From JANWHF01 sp036276235 (GTDB lineage: Bacteria > Planctomycetota > Phycisphaerae > Tepidisphaerales > Tepidisphaeraceae): a DNA stretch of 13,869 nucleotides. Under the pieces are notes generated by a model, which was given only the letters and a program-made list of their open reading frames with translations, did not search any database and was not told where the DNA came from. Location of the stretch: assembly GCA_036276235.1 (NCBI GenBank), contig DATBDZ010000320.1, forward strand, positions 1 to 13,869, in the 5' to 3' direction. The number at the start of each line of letters is the position of its first letter. Position 1 is the first letter of the stretch. Below, piece by piece: positions 1-6,557 of this stretch. A program made the translations under genes and the position numbers.

Positions 1-132
1 CGAGTACACCCACCCTACAATCAACTCCCGCTTTCTATGCTTCGCGGGTGCGACACAGCCGCATGGCCACTAAATGACAATTGCCGCCTTTTGTGGCTTT
101 CATGACGTAGGTTAGTAAATTCGGAACATCAG

Positions 133-435
133 TTACGACGCGGGCGGCTTCGACGCGACGGCCCCGCATTCCGGACATCGATCAACAGTGGCGCGCAGGT
201 CATACCCACACGCCATGCAGCATCCAGCCGTCAATCGCCAGAGTTGAACCTGACAACGACGGCGAATCCAGATGTTGACCACGAGCAAGAATTCTAAAAA
301 CGTCGGCCACAACAGGCCCCAGTATTGACGCGTCGCCCAAAAGTCGACCGCCATAACAGCCAAGCCGATCATCAAACCGACGGCAACAATCGGCGGAAGC
401 AAAAAGCGAATTCTTCTCTCCAAAATGACTCGCAT
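133..435 (-). CDS. Small membrane protein with C-terminal zinc ribbon
   Basis: A 100-residue protein. Residues about 11-33 and 41-57 are hydrophobic and probably span the membrane, with the basic stretch RRR at 58-60 after the second. The C-terminus carries a four-cysteine zinc ribbon: C73xxC76-GYDLRA and C87PEC90G. This signature is very common at the ends of small planctomycete membrane proteins of unknown role. I chose the ATG at 433-435 because AGGA sits about 5 nt upstream and because it starts just after the stop of the upstream gene (441). An in-frame TTG at 474 would add 13 residues and overlap that gene. The 5-nt gap implies co-transcription and perhaps translational coupling. Function is unknown; zinc binding is inferred from the cysteine pattern. 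Confidence 0.75.
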   Translation of the reverse strand: MRVILERRIRFLLPPIVAVGLMIGLAVMAVDFWATRQYWGLLWPTFLEFLLVVNIWIRRRCQVQLWRLTAGCCMACGYDLRATVDRCPECGAVASKPPAS

Positions 436-440
436 GGTTC

Positions 441-1061
441 CTATGCCATCCAACTCGGCCACTTGAAAGTCCAATCCAGCGGCTCGGTCGGCAGCGAATA
501 CCCGGTGTTGGCCATGTGCTCGATCAATCTCTTCATGCTCGTTCCATCAAGGCACGAAACATGCACGACGCCGTGATGGTCTGTTTGCAGAATGTGTTGG
601 CCGTCATCGGGGATGATGAACAGATCGTCTTGGACACACCAGCCGGATTTGACGTGGGCTGCCACACGACCGACCAGGTGGCTTAGCTCGTCGGCGGTAT
701 ATTTCACCGCTCCCGCGAATCCATGTGGAATCGCCGGCCCGATTTCGACAAGTCGGCGGCTGGCCTCGAGGCGATTTCGCGGTGGATCAAGATTCGGCCA
801 ACTTCCGCCTCGGCGCCAGACAGAACAAAAACGCCATGGTCCGAGCCCATTCAAAAGGTGAGACAAGAATCTCGTGATCTCTTCGGGGTCGGCAGGTGTG
901 TTCCACCACCGGCGTTCCGTCGCGTCGCTCTGGTAGACCAGGCATTTCGGCGTCGAGTAAACCGGGTCAAGGATGATCCCCATCGTGCGTGCCCAAGGCA
1001 AAAACTGATCGGCCGGAAGCAATTCCATGTCCCTAATCGTGACCGAGCCCACTAATTTCAC
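441..1061 (-). CDS. Hypothetical protein, 206 aa
   Basis: I do not recognise this protein. It has no signal peptide or membrane segment and is probably cytoplasmic. It is rich in Trp (RRWW near residue 51, WTFKWPSW near the C-terminus). A stretch around residues 145-175 reads like alternating beta strands with a histidine pair (TDHHGVVHVSC), and the tail (LPTEPLDWTFKWPSWM) looks like a conserved closing motif. The longest frame opens with GTG at 1061 and has no clear ribosome-binding site. An ATG at 1028 would give 195 residues, with AGGGA only 1 nt before it, which is too close to favour strongly. It lies directly upstream of the zinc-ribbon membrane protein and probably shares its transcript. 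Coding is supported by the long open frame and the tight junction with its neighbour. Confidence 0.7.
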   Translation of the reverse strand: MKLVGSVTIRDMELLPADQFLPWARTMGIILDPVYSTPKCLVYQSDATERRWWNTPADPEEITRFLSHLLNGLGPWRFCSVWRRGGSWPNLDPPRNRLEASRRLVEIGPAIPHGFAGAVKYTADELSHLVGRVAAHVKSGWCVQDDLFIIPDDGQHILQTDHHGVVHVSCLDGTSMKRLIEHMANTGYSLPTEPLDWTFKWPSWMA

Positions 1062-1088
1062 AAACTGCGAACCATGAACCCTTGAGGC

Positions 1089-1167
1089 GAAGTACTCCCG
1101 ACCCCCTTCGGCCGGAAGAGGACCGGGAGTACTTCGAGGCAGATGGAAGGGGGTCGGGAGTCCTTTC
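1089..1167. repeat. Inverted-repeat element, copy A (GTACTCCCGACCCCC family)
   Basis: The outer arms are 1089-1109 (core AGTACTCCCGACCCCC) and about 1147-1167, which match in inverted orientation with two mismatches. A further half-arm, GGGAGTACTTC, lies at 1125-1135. Copy B is at 1293-1369. The outer arms are conserved between copies while the middles differ, as expected for a dispersed palindromic repeat. Confidence 0.75.
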
Positions 1168-1187
1168 TCCGCAGAAACATTGCCATA

Positions 1188-1259
1188 GCGTGCGCTTTAG
1201 CGCGTGCTTTAGCACACGTGAAAATCGCACGAAAATCGACCGCGTGCGCTAAAGCACAC
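1188..1259. repeat. Cluster of CTTTAG-centred palindromes
   Basis: Three short palindromes: GCGCT-TT-AGCGC (1192-1203), GTGCT-TT-AGCAC (1204-1215) and the reverse-oriented GTGCGCTAAAGCACAC (1244-1259). The last, followed by CCTGCG, is the reverse complement of the type seen at 8612-8627. The cluster lies between the two copies of the GTACTCCCGACCCCC element and looks like a separate repeat family. Confidence 0.65.
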
Positions 1260-1292
1260 CCTGCGAACCTGCGACCCGCGAAGCAGTGGAAA

Positions 1293-1369
1293 GAAGTACT
1301 CCCGACCCCCTTCCAGTGGAGGGAGTCAGCAGTACTTCGCCGCGCACGGAAGGGGGTCGGGAGTACTTC
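1293..1369. repeat. Inverted-repeat element, copy B, perfect 22-bp arms
   Basis: Arms 1293-1314 and 1348-1369 are exact reverse complements over 22 bp, with core AGTACTCCCGACCCCCTT, separated by 33 nt. The arms match those of copy A at 1089-1167 while the spacers differ. No open frame or transposase is associated with it. It could fold as a hairpin in RNA from either strand. Confidence 0.8.
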
Positions 1370-1567
1370 TCGGCGCTACAGCTTTCGCCTGACGCTGACG
1401 ACAAAAGCTTCTCAGGATCTCGGTTGATCAATCGCCTGGTGGGTCAACTCAGCGGTGAACACATGGTACTCTGCCACGTCCCGCTCTCGGCCCTCGTCCC
1501 CGATGCGTAATGAGAATGTCCTATTTTTTCGGGTTCAACCGACGGGAAATTTATCGTAAATAACTGT

Positions 1568-1634
1568 ATTATATTGACTTACATAAATAATGTCCCATGT
1601 CCCACCTCCGAACGATGGGACATTTTGGGACATT
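1568..1634 (-). promoter_or_regulatory. AT-rich patch with -10 box and nested TGGGACA palindrome
   Basis: Four copies of TGTCCCA/TGGGACA form a nested palindrome. The outer arms are AATGTCCCA (1589-1597) and TGGGACATT (1626-1634). The inner arms are 1598-1604 and 1616-1622, around an 11-nt loop. Next to it, on the minus strand, TATAAT (1573-1568) is preceded by GGGACA (1596-1591) at 17-bp spacing. That is a perfect -10 with a 4-of-6 -35, and the -35 lies inside the palindrome. It could be a promoter plus operator reading toward the gene at 1061. Alternatively, since it lies about 85 nt beyond the argG stop and the minus-strand hairpin is followed by TTATTTATG, it could be the argG terminator. 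Confidence 0.4.
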
Positions 1635-1717
1635 GCCCCGCCCGATCTCACTGAAGGATCGCATACGACCGAATTGTCAATCGGCAGCCGTTACTCTCGA
1701 TGAAGCATCCGATCCGC

Positions 1718-2938
1718 TCACCATCTCCGCGCTTGCGAAGCCACCTTCATCGGCAGGCCAAACAAATCGATAAACCCGCGCGCGGCGGTGACGTCGTAGC
1801 CTTCCATGCTGAAGCTTGCTAGTTGCGGATCGTACAGCGTGTGGGGACTCGTCGCAGAGATGGCCAGCGCGCGGCCTTTGAACAGGCGGACCTTTGCCGT
1901 GCCGGTGACGGCGGCGTTGGTGTGATCGATGAATGATTGCAGCGCTTCGCGCAGCGGATGAAACCATTGGCCGTTGTAAACCAGGTCGGCGTACTTCAGC
2001 GCGATCTGCTGCTTGTAATGCAAGGTGTCGCGCTCGATGCAGAGTTGCTCGAGGGATTTATGCGCTTCGTAGAGGATCGTGCCGCCGGGCGTCTCGTAGA
2101 CGCCGCGGCTCTTCATGCCAACCAGGCGATTCTCCACCAGCAGCGCGATGCCAACGCCGTGGCGGCCGCCGATCTTGTTTAGCTCGGCGATCAACTCATG
2201 AGCGGCGAGCTTACTGCCGTTCACGGAGATGGGCGTGCCCGCTTCGAAGCCGACTTCCACGATCTCGCTTTCATTGGGCGCCTTCTCTGGCGGCGTCGTC
2301 ATCGTCAAGCATTTGTTCCAATTCGGCTCCTGCTCGGGATGCTCAATCTCCGCGCCCTCATGGCTGATGTGCCAGAGATTGCGGTCCTGGCTGTAGATCT
2401 TTTCCTTGCTCACCGGGATCGGCACGTTGTGTTTTTTGGCATACTCGACGGCACTCTCGCGATCGCGCAGCTCGAAGCTCGGGTCTTTCCACGGTGCGAT
2501 GATCTTCAGCTCGGGCGCGAGAGCCATGTAAGTCAGCTCGAAGCGGACCTGGTCATTGCCTTTGCCGGTCGCGCCGTGGCCGACGGCGTCGGCGTTGGTT
2601 TGCTTCGCGATCTCCACCTGCTTGGCGGCAATCAGCGGCCGCGCGATGCTCGTGCCCAGCAGATAATCCTGCTCGTAAATCGCATGCGCCCGCAGCATGG
2701 GGAAGCAATATTTCTCGGCGAATTCCTGCCGCAGATCCATGATGACCACTTCATCCGCGCCGCTCTTGCGGGCCTTGTCTTCGATTCCCTTCAGCTCATC
2801 GCCCTGCCCCAATTCCGCGGCAAACGCCACCAGCTTCACGCCGGGGTATCGCTCCTTGAGCCAGGGAAGAATGACGGAGGTATCCAGCCCGCCGCTGTAG
2901 GCTAGGACGATTTTTTTTGGTTGTGAATTGGTCGTCAT
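1718..2938 (-). CDS. argG: Argininosuccinate synthase
   Basis: Catalyses the ATP-dependent joining of citrulline and aspartate to argininosuccinate, giving AMP and pyrophosphate; this is the penultimate step of arginine synthesis, in the cytoplasm. The 406-residue length is normal for the family. The N-type ATP-pyrophosphatase P-loop AYSGGLDTS is at residues 13-21. The conserved YLLGTSIARP (92-101) and GHGATGKGNDQVRFE (120-134), which contact citrulline, aspartate and ATP, are intact. The start ATG at 2938 is supported by GGAG 6 nt upstream. The gene stands alone among unrelated neighbours, 240 nt downstream of a kinase gene, with a palindromic repeat in the gap, so it probably has its own promoter. 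Codons 7-10 contain a run of eight A, a possible slippage site, but the frame is intact. Confidence 0.97.
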   Translation of the reverse strand: MTTNSQPKKIVLAYSGGLDTSVILPWLKERYPGVKLVAFAAELGQGDELKGIEDKARKSGADEVVIMDLRQEFAEKYCFPMLRAHAIYEQDYLLGTSIARPLIAAKQVEIAKQTNADAVGHGATGKGNDQVRFELTYMALAPELKIIAPWKDPSFELRDRESAVEYAKKHNVPIPVSKEKIYSQDRNLWHISHEGAEIEHPEQEPNWNKCLTMTTPPEKAPNESEIVEVGFEAGTPISVNGSKLAAHELIAELNKIGGRHGVGIALLVENRLVGMKSRGVYETPGGTILYEAHKSLEQLCIERDTLHYKQQIALKYADLVYNGQWFHPLREALQSFIDHTNAAVTGTAKVRLFKGRALAISATSPHTLYDPQLASFSMEGYDVTAARGFIDLFGLPMKVASQARRW

Positions 2939-3000
2939 GAGAAACTCCAGTTATTCCGAGGGCGCACGCTTAGGACACGGAAGGATGATCGCAACGAATC

Positions 3001-3074
3001 GTCATGCTGAGGTATTCCGAAGCATCTGGCCCATTGCGAAAGCGGCCAGATGCTTCGGAGTACCTCAGCATGAC
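3001..3074. repeat. 31-bp-arm palindromic repeat, copy 1
   Basis: Arms 3001-3031 and 3044-3074 begin GTCATGCTGAGG and end with GGCC next to a 12-nt loop. They pair over 31 bp with a single C/T difference. The copy at 5158-5233 has the same arm sequence and a different loop. It lies about 105 nt beyond the kinase stop and 62 nt upstream of argG, so a strong RNA hairpin here could limit read-through. Similar GTCATGCTGAGG palindromes are, from memory, frequent in soil planctomycetes and acidobacteria. Confidence 0.85.
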
Positions 3075-3178
3075 AGTGTTCGCAAATCATGCAATCCCTG
3101 CTCGTTGCCGACGGCGGAAGCCCGGAAGTCAAAAACGGAAAGCGGAAGAGTGTAGGAATCGCCAACCGGAGTGAAAGC

Positions 3179-4072
3179 TCAATCAGCATCGCTATCCATA
3201 TCCGCGAATTCATCCGGATCGCGCGGCGTTGAAGCCGGGGCCGGATTCAAAGTCTTTAGTAGCACATGCTTGGCAAGCTCAAGCCGCGTGATGACTTCGT
3301 CCATGTCATTGGGCCGCTTGTCCTTTCGCGTGGAGATCATCTCCATCGTCAGGTTGGAAAGCGCCAGTGGAACCGCGGCATTGAGTTGCTGCGGCGTCTC
3401 GATGCGATAATCGAGCAGGAAGCTGTTCTCGCCCTTTTTGTTGACCGTGTAGAGCGTGGGAATCGGCCGACCCGCCAACGCCCAGTAGAGCGTGGCTCCG
3501 AGATTGTAGATGTCGGTCTGAAAATCAACGGGCTTGCGCTGCACCTGCTCGGGGGCGATGTAGTCGGGCGTGCCCTGGATTCTTTCTTTCACGGTGCCGA
3601 GCCGCGCACTTTGGCCGAAGTCGATGATCTTTACCTCGCCCTTGTCGTTGCGGAGGATGTTGTTTGGCTTGATATCGCAATGCACCCAGCCGATGGCGTG
3701 CATCGCCTTGAGGCCCCTGGCGGCCTGCAGGAACGTATCGATCGTTTCCATCATCGTGCCGGGCGGGCGCTCTTCCAGCGGCTTGCCATCGACAAGCTCC
3801 ATCAACAGAAACGCCTCGGTGACTTTCATCAGCAAGGTCTTGTTGATCTTCAGCTCGAAACTTTTTCGCAGGTTAGGATGGGTAAACTGTTTGCTGACTT
3901 CGTATTCGGTCTCCACCTGTTCGATGAAGCGAATGTCTTTGGAGTCGCCGCGCACGACGTGTTTAAGCGCGTACTGGCGGCGCGTTCCCGGGTCTTCGAC
4001 CTTGAAGATCACGCTCTTTGCGCCCTCGCCCAAGCGCTCGAGCACATCGTAGTGGAGGAGTTTTTCAGCCAT
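3179..4072 (-). CDS. Soluble serine/threonine protein kinase (Hanks type)
   Basis: A 297-residue protein that is essentially one kinase domain followed by an acidic tail (DPDEFADMDSDAD). All core motifs are present: Gly-rich loop LGEGAKSVIF (14-23, third Gly replaced by Ser), catalytic Lys37 (YALKHV), a helix-C Glu near 54-56, HCDIKPNN (131-138) with catalytic Asp133 and Asn138, DFG (151-153), activation-loop GTPDYIAPE (167-175), and the DIYNLG stretch. The catalytic loop reads HCD rather than HRD. In the family this often goes with activity that does not need activation-loop phosphorylation. There is no membrane segment and no PASTA or other sensor domain, unlike most bacterial kinases of this type, so its input is probably a partner protein. 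A weak AAGG lies about 11 nt before the ATG. It follows the amidase-like gene by 120 nt. Confidence 0.93.
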   Translation of the reverse strand: MAEKLLHYDVLERLGEGAKSVIFKVEDPGTRRQYALKHVVRGDSKDIRFIEQVETEYEVSKQFTHPNLRKSFELKINKTLLMKVTEAFLLMELVDGKPLEERPPGTMMETIDTFLQAARGLKAMHAIGWVHCDIKPNNILRNDKGEVKIIDFGQSARLGTVKERIQGTPDYIAPEQVQRKPVDFQTDIYNLGATLYWALAGRPIPTLYTVNKKGENSFLLDYRIETPQQLNAAVPLALSNLTMEMISTRKDKRPNDMDEVITRLELAKHVLLKTLNPAPASTPRDPDEFADMDSDAD

Positions 4073-4137
4073 TCAGGCTGCCTTATCGCCTAACCGCACC
4101 CATCGGTACTTTCGTGGGCATCTTCGCGGACGCACAC

Positions 4138-4166
4138 ACCCCCTTCGAGCCAAAGCTCGTGGGGGT
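4138..4166 (-). terminator. GC-rich hairpin after the amidase-like gene
   Basis: ACCCCC (4138-4143) pairs with GGGGGT (4161-4166) and CGAGC (4146-4150) with GCTCG (4155-4159) around a CAAA loop, with a small internal bulge. It begins about 27 nt beyond the stop of the gene at 4193-4855. No T-run follows, so it is not a textbook intrinsic terminator. It may instead be a repeat remnant or an RNA-stabilising stem. Confidence 0.35.
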
Positions 4167-4192
4167 CAGGTTAGAGAAAAGACAGCGGAAGA

Positions 4193-4855
4193 TCAAGGCT
4201 GCAACTGAGCGCGAAAACGCGCGACGGGAAATTGCGATCCCATCCCGGCGACGGAGCTGTTTTCGTCGCTGATCAGCAGGATGTGCTGACCCGAAATCGC
4301 CAGCTTGCGCTGAAGCGCCATGACGAGCTGCTCAAGGCGCATCAACTGCGTGGCGGTGGGGCGGTCTTGATTAAAATCGCCGACGAGGCAGATGCTGATG
4401 CAATCAGGCCGAAGCGCACGAGTGATCGCTCCCGCCGACTGCTGCCGCGTCCAGCGGCGGCCGATCTGGATCTCGCCGTCGGCAGAGCCCTGGCCGTTGC
4501 CGATCACAAAATGATCGGCCAGCCCGCCGCCGCGTTCGCCGAGCGTTTGCGCGTTGCCGACGGAAGTCAGGCTCTGATGAATGTAAATATAGTTCCATTG
4601 CCCGGAGGAAACCGGCGTCGTCGTCTCGAAGATCCGCTCGATCTGGCGATCATCCCCGCCGATCGCAAAGAGGCTGCTGGACGCGCTGGCGGTGAGCGGG
4701 CCAGGATCCAATACTTTGAGTAGAGCGCCGGTGCCCAGAAGCATCGCCAGAAGACTGCCGAAGACGACGATGCCGCGCCGCGATGCGGGCTTGGTTGACG
4801 AGGCGGCTCTGTTAGCGCGAGGGGTGGAACGAGAACTGTTGCGAGTTTGGTTCAC
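4193..4855 (-). CDS. Membrane-anchored amidase_2/PGRP-like protein, probably inactive
   Basis: A 220-residue protein. A basic, Ser/Thr-rich N-tail (1-27) precedes one membrane segment (about 28-48). The rest, probably outside the cytoplasmic membrane, follows the peptidoglycan-recognition/N-acetylmuramoyl-L-alanine amidase fold: YIYIHQS (89-95), DHFVIGNG (114-121), DGEIQIGRRW (126-135) and ICLVGDFNQDRPTATQL (155-171). In active members zinc is held by the His of IHHS, a later His, and the Cys (or Asp) of a DCPG..FP motif. Here H93 is present and H191 may be the second. The DCPG region reads GMGSQFPVARF (204-214), with no Cys. The usual GAH is GAI (142-144). I infer a binding or scaffold role more likely than hydrolysis. 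The start is GTG at 4855 without a clear ribosome-binding site. Confidence 0.78.
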   Translation of the reverse strand: MNQTRNSSRSTPRANRAASSTKPASRRGIVVFGSLLAMLLGTGALLKVLDPGPLTASASSSLFAIGGDDRQIERIFETTTPVSSGQWNYIYIHQSLTSVGNAQTLGERGGGLADHFVIGNGQGSADGEIQIGRRWTRQQSAGAITRALRPDCISICLVGDFNQDRPTATQLMRLEQLVMALQRKLAISGQHILLISDENSSVAGMGSQFPVARFRAQLQP

Positions 4856-5271
4856 GGGTCTGGCCAGAAAAGTACCGGTCTCACCGGCGATTCGGGCGCC
4901 CGTACGGACGATCGCAAAGCCTCATGCCTCGCGCGGCCGCGGAATAGCCCGGCTCCGCCGGACGGCTGTCTGATAAAAGGCCCCGAACCTTCTCTGATGA
5001 TTCATCGGTCAGCCGCCGCCATCGCTTGCGAAATTCGTTTTCCAAGCGATTAGCGGACCAGCCGTGCCTTCATTCAGACCAGCGCGGCAGCAAAATATCA
5101 CATGATCGGACGATAAGAAAGGGCGTATGTTTTGAATCCGCGAGCCCTTGAGACACTGTCATGCTGAGGTACTCCGAAGCATCTGGCCCATCTGCGCGAG
5201 TTGGCCAGATGCTTCGGAGTACCTCAGCATGACGGCTTTTACACAGATCAATTGGGAATGGCGCGGCATGC
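4856..5271. other. Gene-free gap with one palindromic repeat
   Basis: This 416-nt gap separates the amidase-like gene from the VWA-like gene upstream of it. Apart from the palindrome at 5158-5233, I see no convincing coding frame, tRNA or riboswitch. A promoter for the gene at 4855 must lie here if that gene is not read through from 5272, but no strong -35/-10 pair stands out. Confidence 0.5.
5158..5233. repeat. 31-bp-arm palindromic repeat, copy 2 (perfect arms)
   Basis: Arms 5158-5188 and 5203-5233 are exact reverse complements over 31 bp (start GTCATGCTGAGGTACTCC, end GGCC) around a 14-nt loop. The arm sequence equals that of the copy at 3001-3074 apart from one base in that copy. It lies 38 nt beyond the stop of the VWA-like gene, where the hairpin could act as a transcript end or RNA stabiliser. 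Confidence 0.9.
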
Positions 5272-6258
5272 TCACTCCGCTGCGCGGTTTAAATCACCGA
5301 GCGACAGCCGCTTGTATTGGCCGCCCGTTGCACCCGCCGCCAGCTTTAGGGCGCCTTGCTCTGGCGCGGAACCGAGTCCGAAGACATAGAAGTGAACCGA
5401 CGGATCGCCCGCCGCGGCGGCAAGAGCCGCGAGGTCATCGCGATCCAATTCCCATTTGCCCGTCGCGATCACCAGCGCGTCCGGTTTCTGCGCCAGCGCT
5501 CGCTTGAGCGGTCCGGCCAGATGCGCGTTTCCCGCTGCGACCGAGTCGGCAAAAGTACGCTTCCACAAATCGATCTCCGGCGGCGTGGCGTTGTGCATTT
5601 GGTCAGCCGGATACGCCGCCGGTTTGTCGTTGTCCCAGGTCATCACCTGAAACTTTCGATCCGGCCCCAGCGTGGCGAGCGATCGAAAACACGCCACCTT
5701 CAGCGGATCAAACAGCGCATCGTTGGAATGACTATTGTCCAAAAGATAGATGACGCTGGAGGCGTTGATCGTAACGCCGGCAAACGTCGGCAAAGCCGTC
5801 GCGACTTCTGTCGTCGCATGTCCGCGCGCCCAGAAGAACAGCCCGGCGGCAAGACCCGACAGCGCGAGAACCGCCACGACAATCGCAATCGGAAGGATCG
5901 GCAATCCCGGCTTGCGAGCCGGCGCCTGGGGTTGAACCTGCGTCTGCGCGGCGGCTGCCGGCGCCTGAAGCGCAACGCGTTGCGAACTCAGCCCGCTGCC
6001 GCCCAGACCACTTCCACTGAGTCCGCTTCCGCTTCCGCCTCCGAGCGCCGCGAGGCCCGCCAGGCCGCTGGGCGTCTCCTGCGGTTCGGCGCTGGTCTTC
6101 TGATAGAGGGCTTTTGCAGCGGCGCCGCGCGAGTTCTTTGCGGAGTTACTGGGAACCGTTTGAATCGTTCCGCAATGCTGGCAGCGGCAGACGCCGCCGG
6201 CGAAGGCGTCGTCCATCGTCAATTCGTTCTGGCAATTCGTACAGATCAGTGAAATCAT
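5272..6258 (-). CDS. Zinc-ribbon, single-TM, VWA-like domain protein
   Basis: A 328-residue protein. Residues 1-35 form a zinc ribbon (C6xxC9 ... C26xxC29, with an extra C24). A low-complexity Gly/Ser/Leu linker (65-92) and an Ala/Gln/Pro linker follow, then one membrane segment (about 121-143). The C-terminal half resembles a von Willebrand factor A domain: a beta strand ending in the metal site LLDNSHS (D174, S176, S178), then alternating helices and strands (PDALVIATGKWELD, VHFYVFGLG). The first MIDAS residues DxSxS are visible; the later Thr and Asp are less certain. The zinc ribbon would face the cytoplasm and the VWA-like domain the periplasm. The role is unknown; VWA domains usually mediate metal-dependent protein contacts. 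The start ATG at 6258 is 20 nt behind the YgaP-like gene, so the two are probably co-transcribed. Confidence 0.85.
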   Translation of the reverse strand: MISLICTNCQNELTMDDAFAGGVCRCQHCGTIQTVPSNSAKNSRGAAAKALYQKTSAEPQETPSGLAGLAALGGGSGSGLSGSGLGGSGLSSQRVALQAPAAAAQTQVQPQAPARKPGLPILPIAIVVAVLALSGLAAGLFFWARGHATTEVATALPTFAGVTINASSVIYLLDNSHSNDALFDPLKVACFRSLATLGPDRKFQVMTWDNDKPAAYPADQMHNATPPEIDLWKRTFADSVAAGNAHLAGPLKRALAQKPDALVIATGKWELDRDDLAALAAAAGDPSVHFYVFGLGSAPEQGALKLAAGATGGQYKRLSLGDLNRAAE

Positions 6259-6278
6259 GGCTTACAAAAAATAGCGGT

Positions 6279-6509
6279 TTACATCGGCGTTTTGAAACCC
6301 ATCGCGCGCACCACGCACCAGCCGGCCCGCGCCTCAAATATCGCAAACGCCCCCGAAATCAGACATGCGACCGACACAATCCAGCGGACAATTGATTCGC
6401 TGTGCATCGCCCAGAAACCGATCAGGGCCGCGCCGATGAACAGGAGAATGATTCCGTAGATGAGCCGCGCCGCTTTGCCGCGCGAGTCGATGTTGCAGGT
6501 GAGAGGCAT
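6279..6509 (-). CDS. YgaP-type (DUF2892) small membrane protein
   Basis: A 76-residue protein with the layout of the YgaP-like transmembrane family: an N-terminal CNIDSRGKAARLIYG motif (5-19, compare the family's NVG..DR..R...G), a first membrane helix (about 14-33), a second (about 40-59) with an internal Gly turn, and a C-terminal Trp-Cys (W64 C65) in place of the usual C/P motif. Function in the family is unclear; in E. coli YgaP this segment anchors a rhodanese domain, absent here. I chose the ATG at 6509 because the match begins there. An upstream in-frame start at 6560 would add 17 residues and overlap the rhomboid gene. A -10 box lies only 6 nt before the ATG (see promoter entry), so the transcript may be leaderless. 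Confidence 0.8.
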   Translation of the reverse strand: MPLTCNIDSRGKAARLIYGIILLFIGAALIGFWAMHSESIVRWIVSVACLISGAFAIFEARAGWCVVRAMGFKTPM

Positions 6510-6557
6510 CGCCTCATTATAAGCAAGATGGGCGTCGCTGACAGGTAAGTGACAGGT
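6510..6557 (-). promoter_or_regulatory. Promoter with tandem 8-bp direct repeat, possibly leaderless
   Basis: On the minus strand a perfect TATAAT (6521-6516) is preceded at 17 bp by CTGTCA (6544-6539), 4 of 6 to the -35 consensus. Only GAGGCG separates the -10 from the ATG at 6509, so transcription would begin at or next to the start codon. ACCTGTCA occurs twice (6557-6550 and 6546-6539) with an 11-bp period, about one helical turn, and the second copy covers the -35. This arrangement suits an operator. The other repeat overlaps the stop codon of the rhomboid gene. Confidence 0.5.

Noticed and set aside
1..132. GGGTGCGACACAGCCGCATGGCCAC near the left edge as a dispersed repeat
   Set aside because: It resembles repeats I associate with planctomycetes, but no second copy or clear palindrome exists in the window to support it.
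1089..1369. Regularly spaced repeats read as a CRISPR array
   Set aside because: There are only two elements, each an inverted repeat with internal variation, and there are no equal spacers or cas genes.
2911..2918. Run of eight A in the argG reading strand as a programmed frameshift site
   Set aside because: The argG frame is continuous and complete through it. Pro-Lys-Lys-Ile coding explains the run and nothing is gained in another frame.
3266..4093. Plus-strand frame of 275 codons opposite the kinase
   Set aside because: All kinase motifs are in the minus-strand frame; the plus frame is a shadow without recognisable features.
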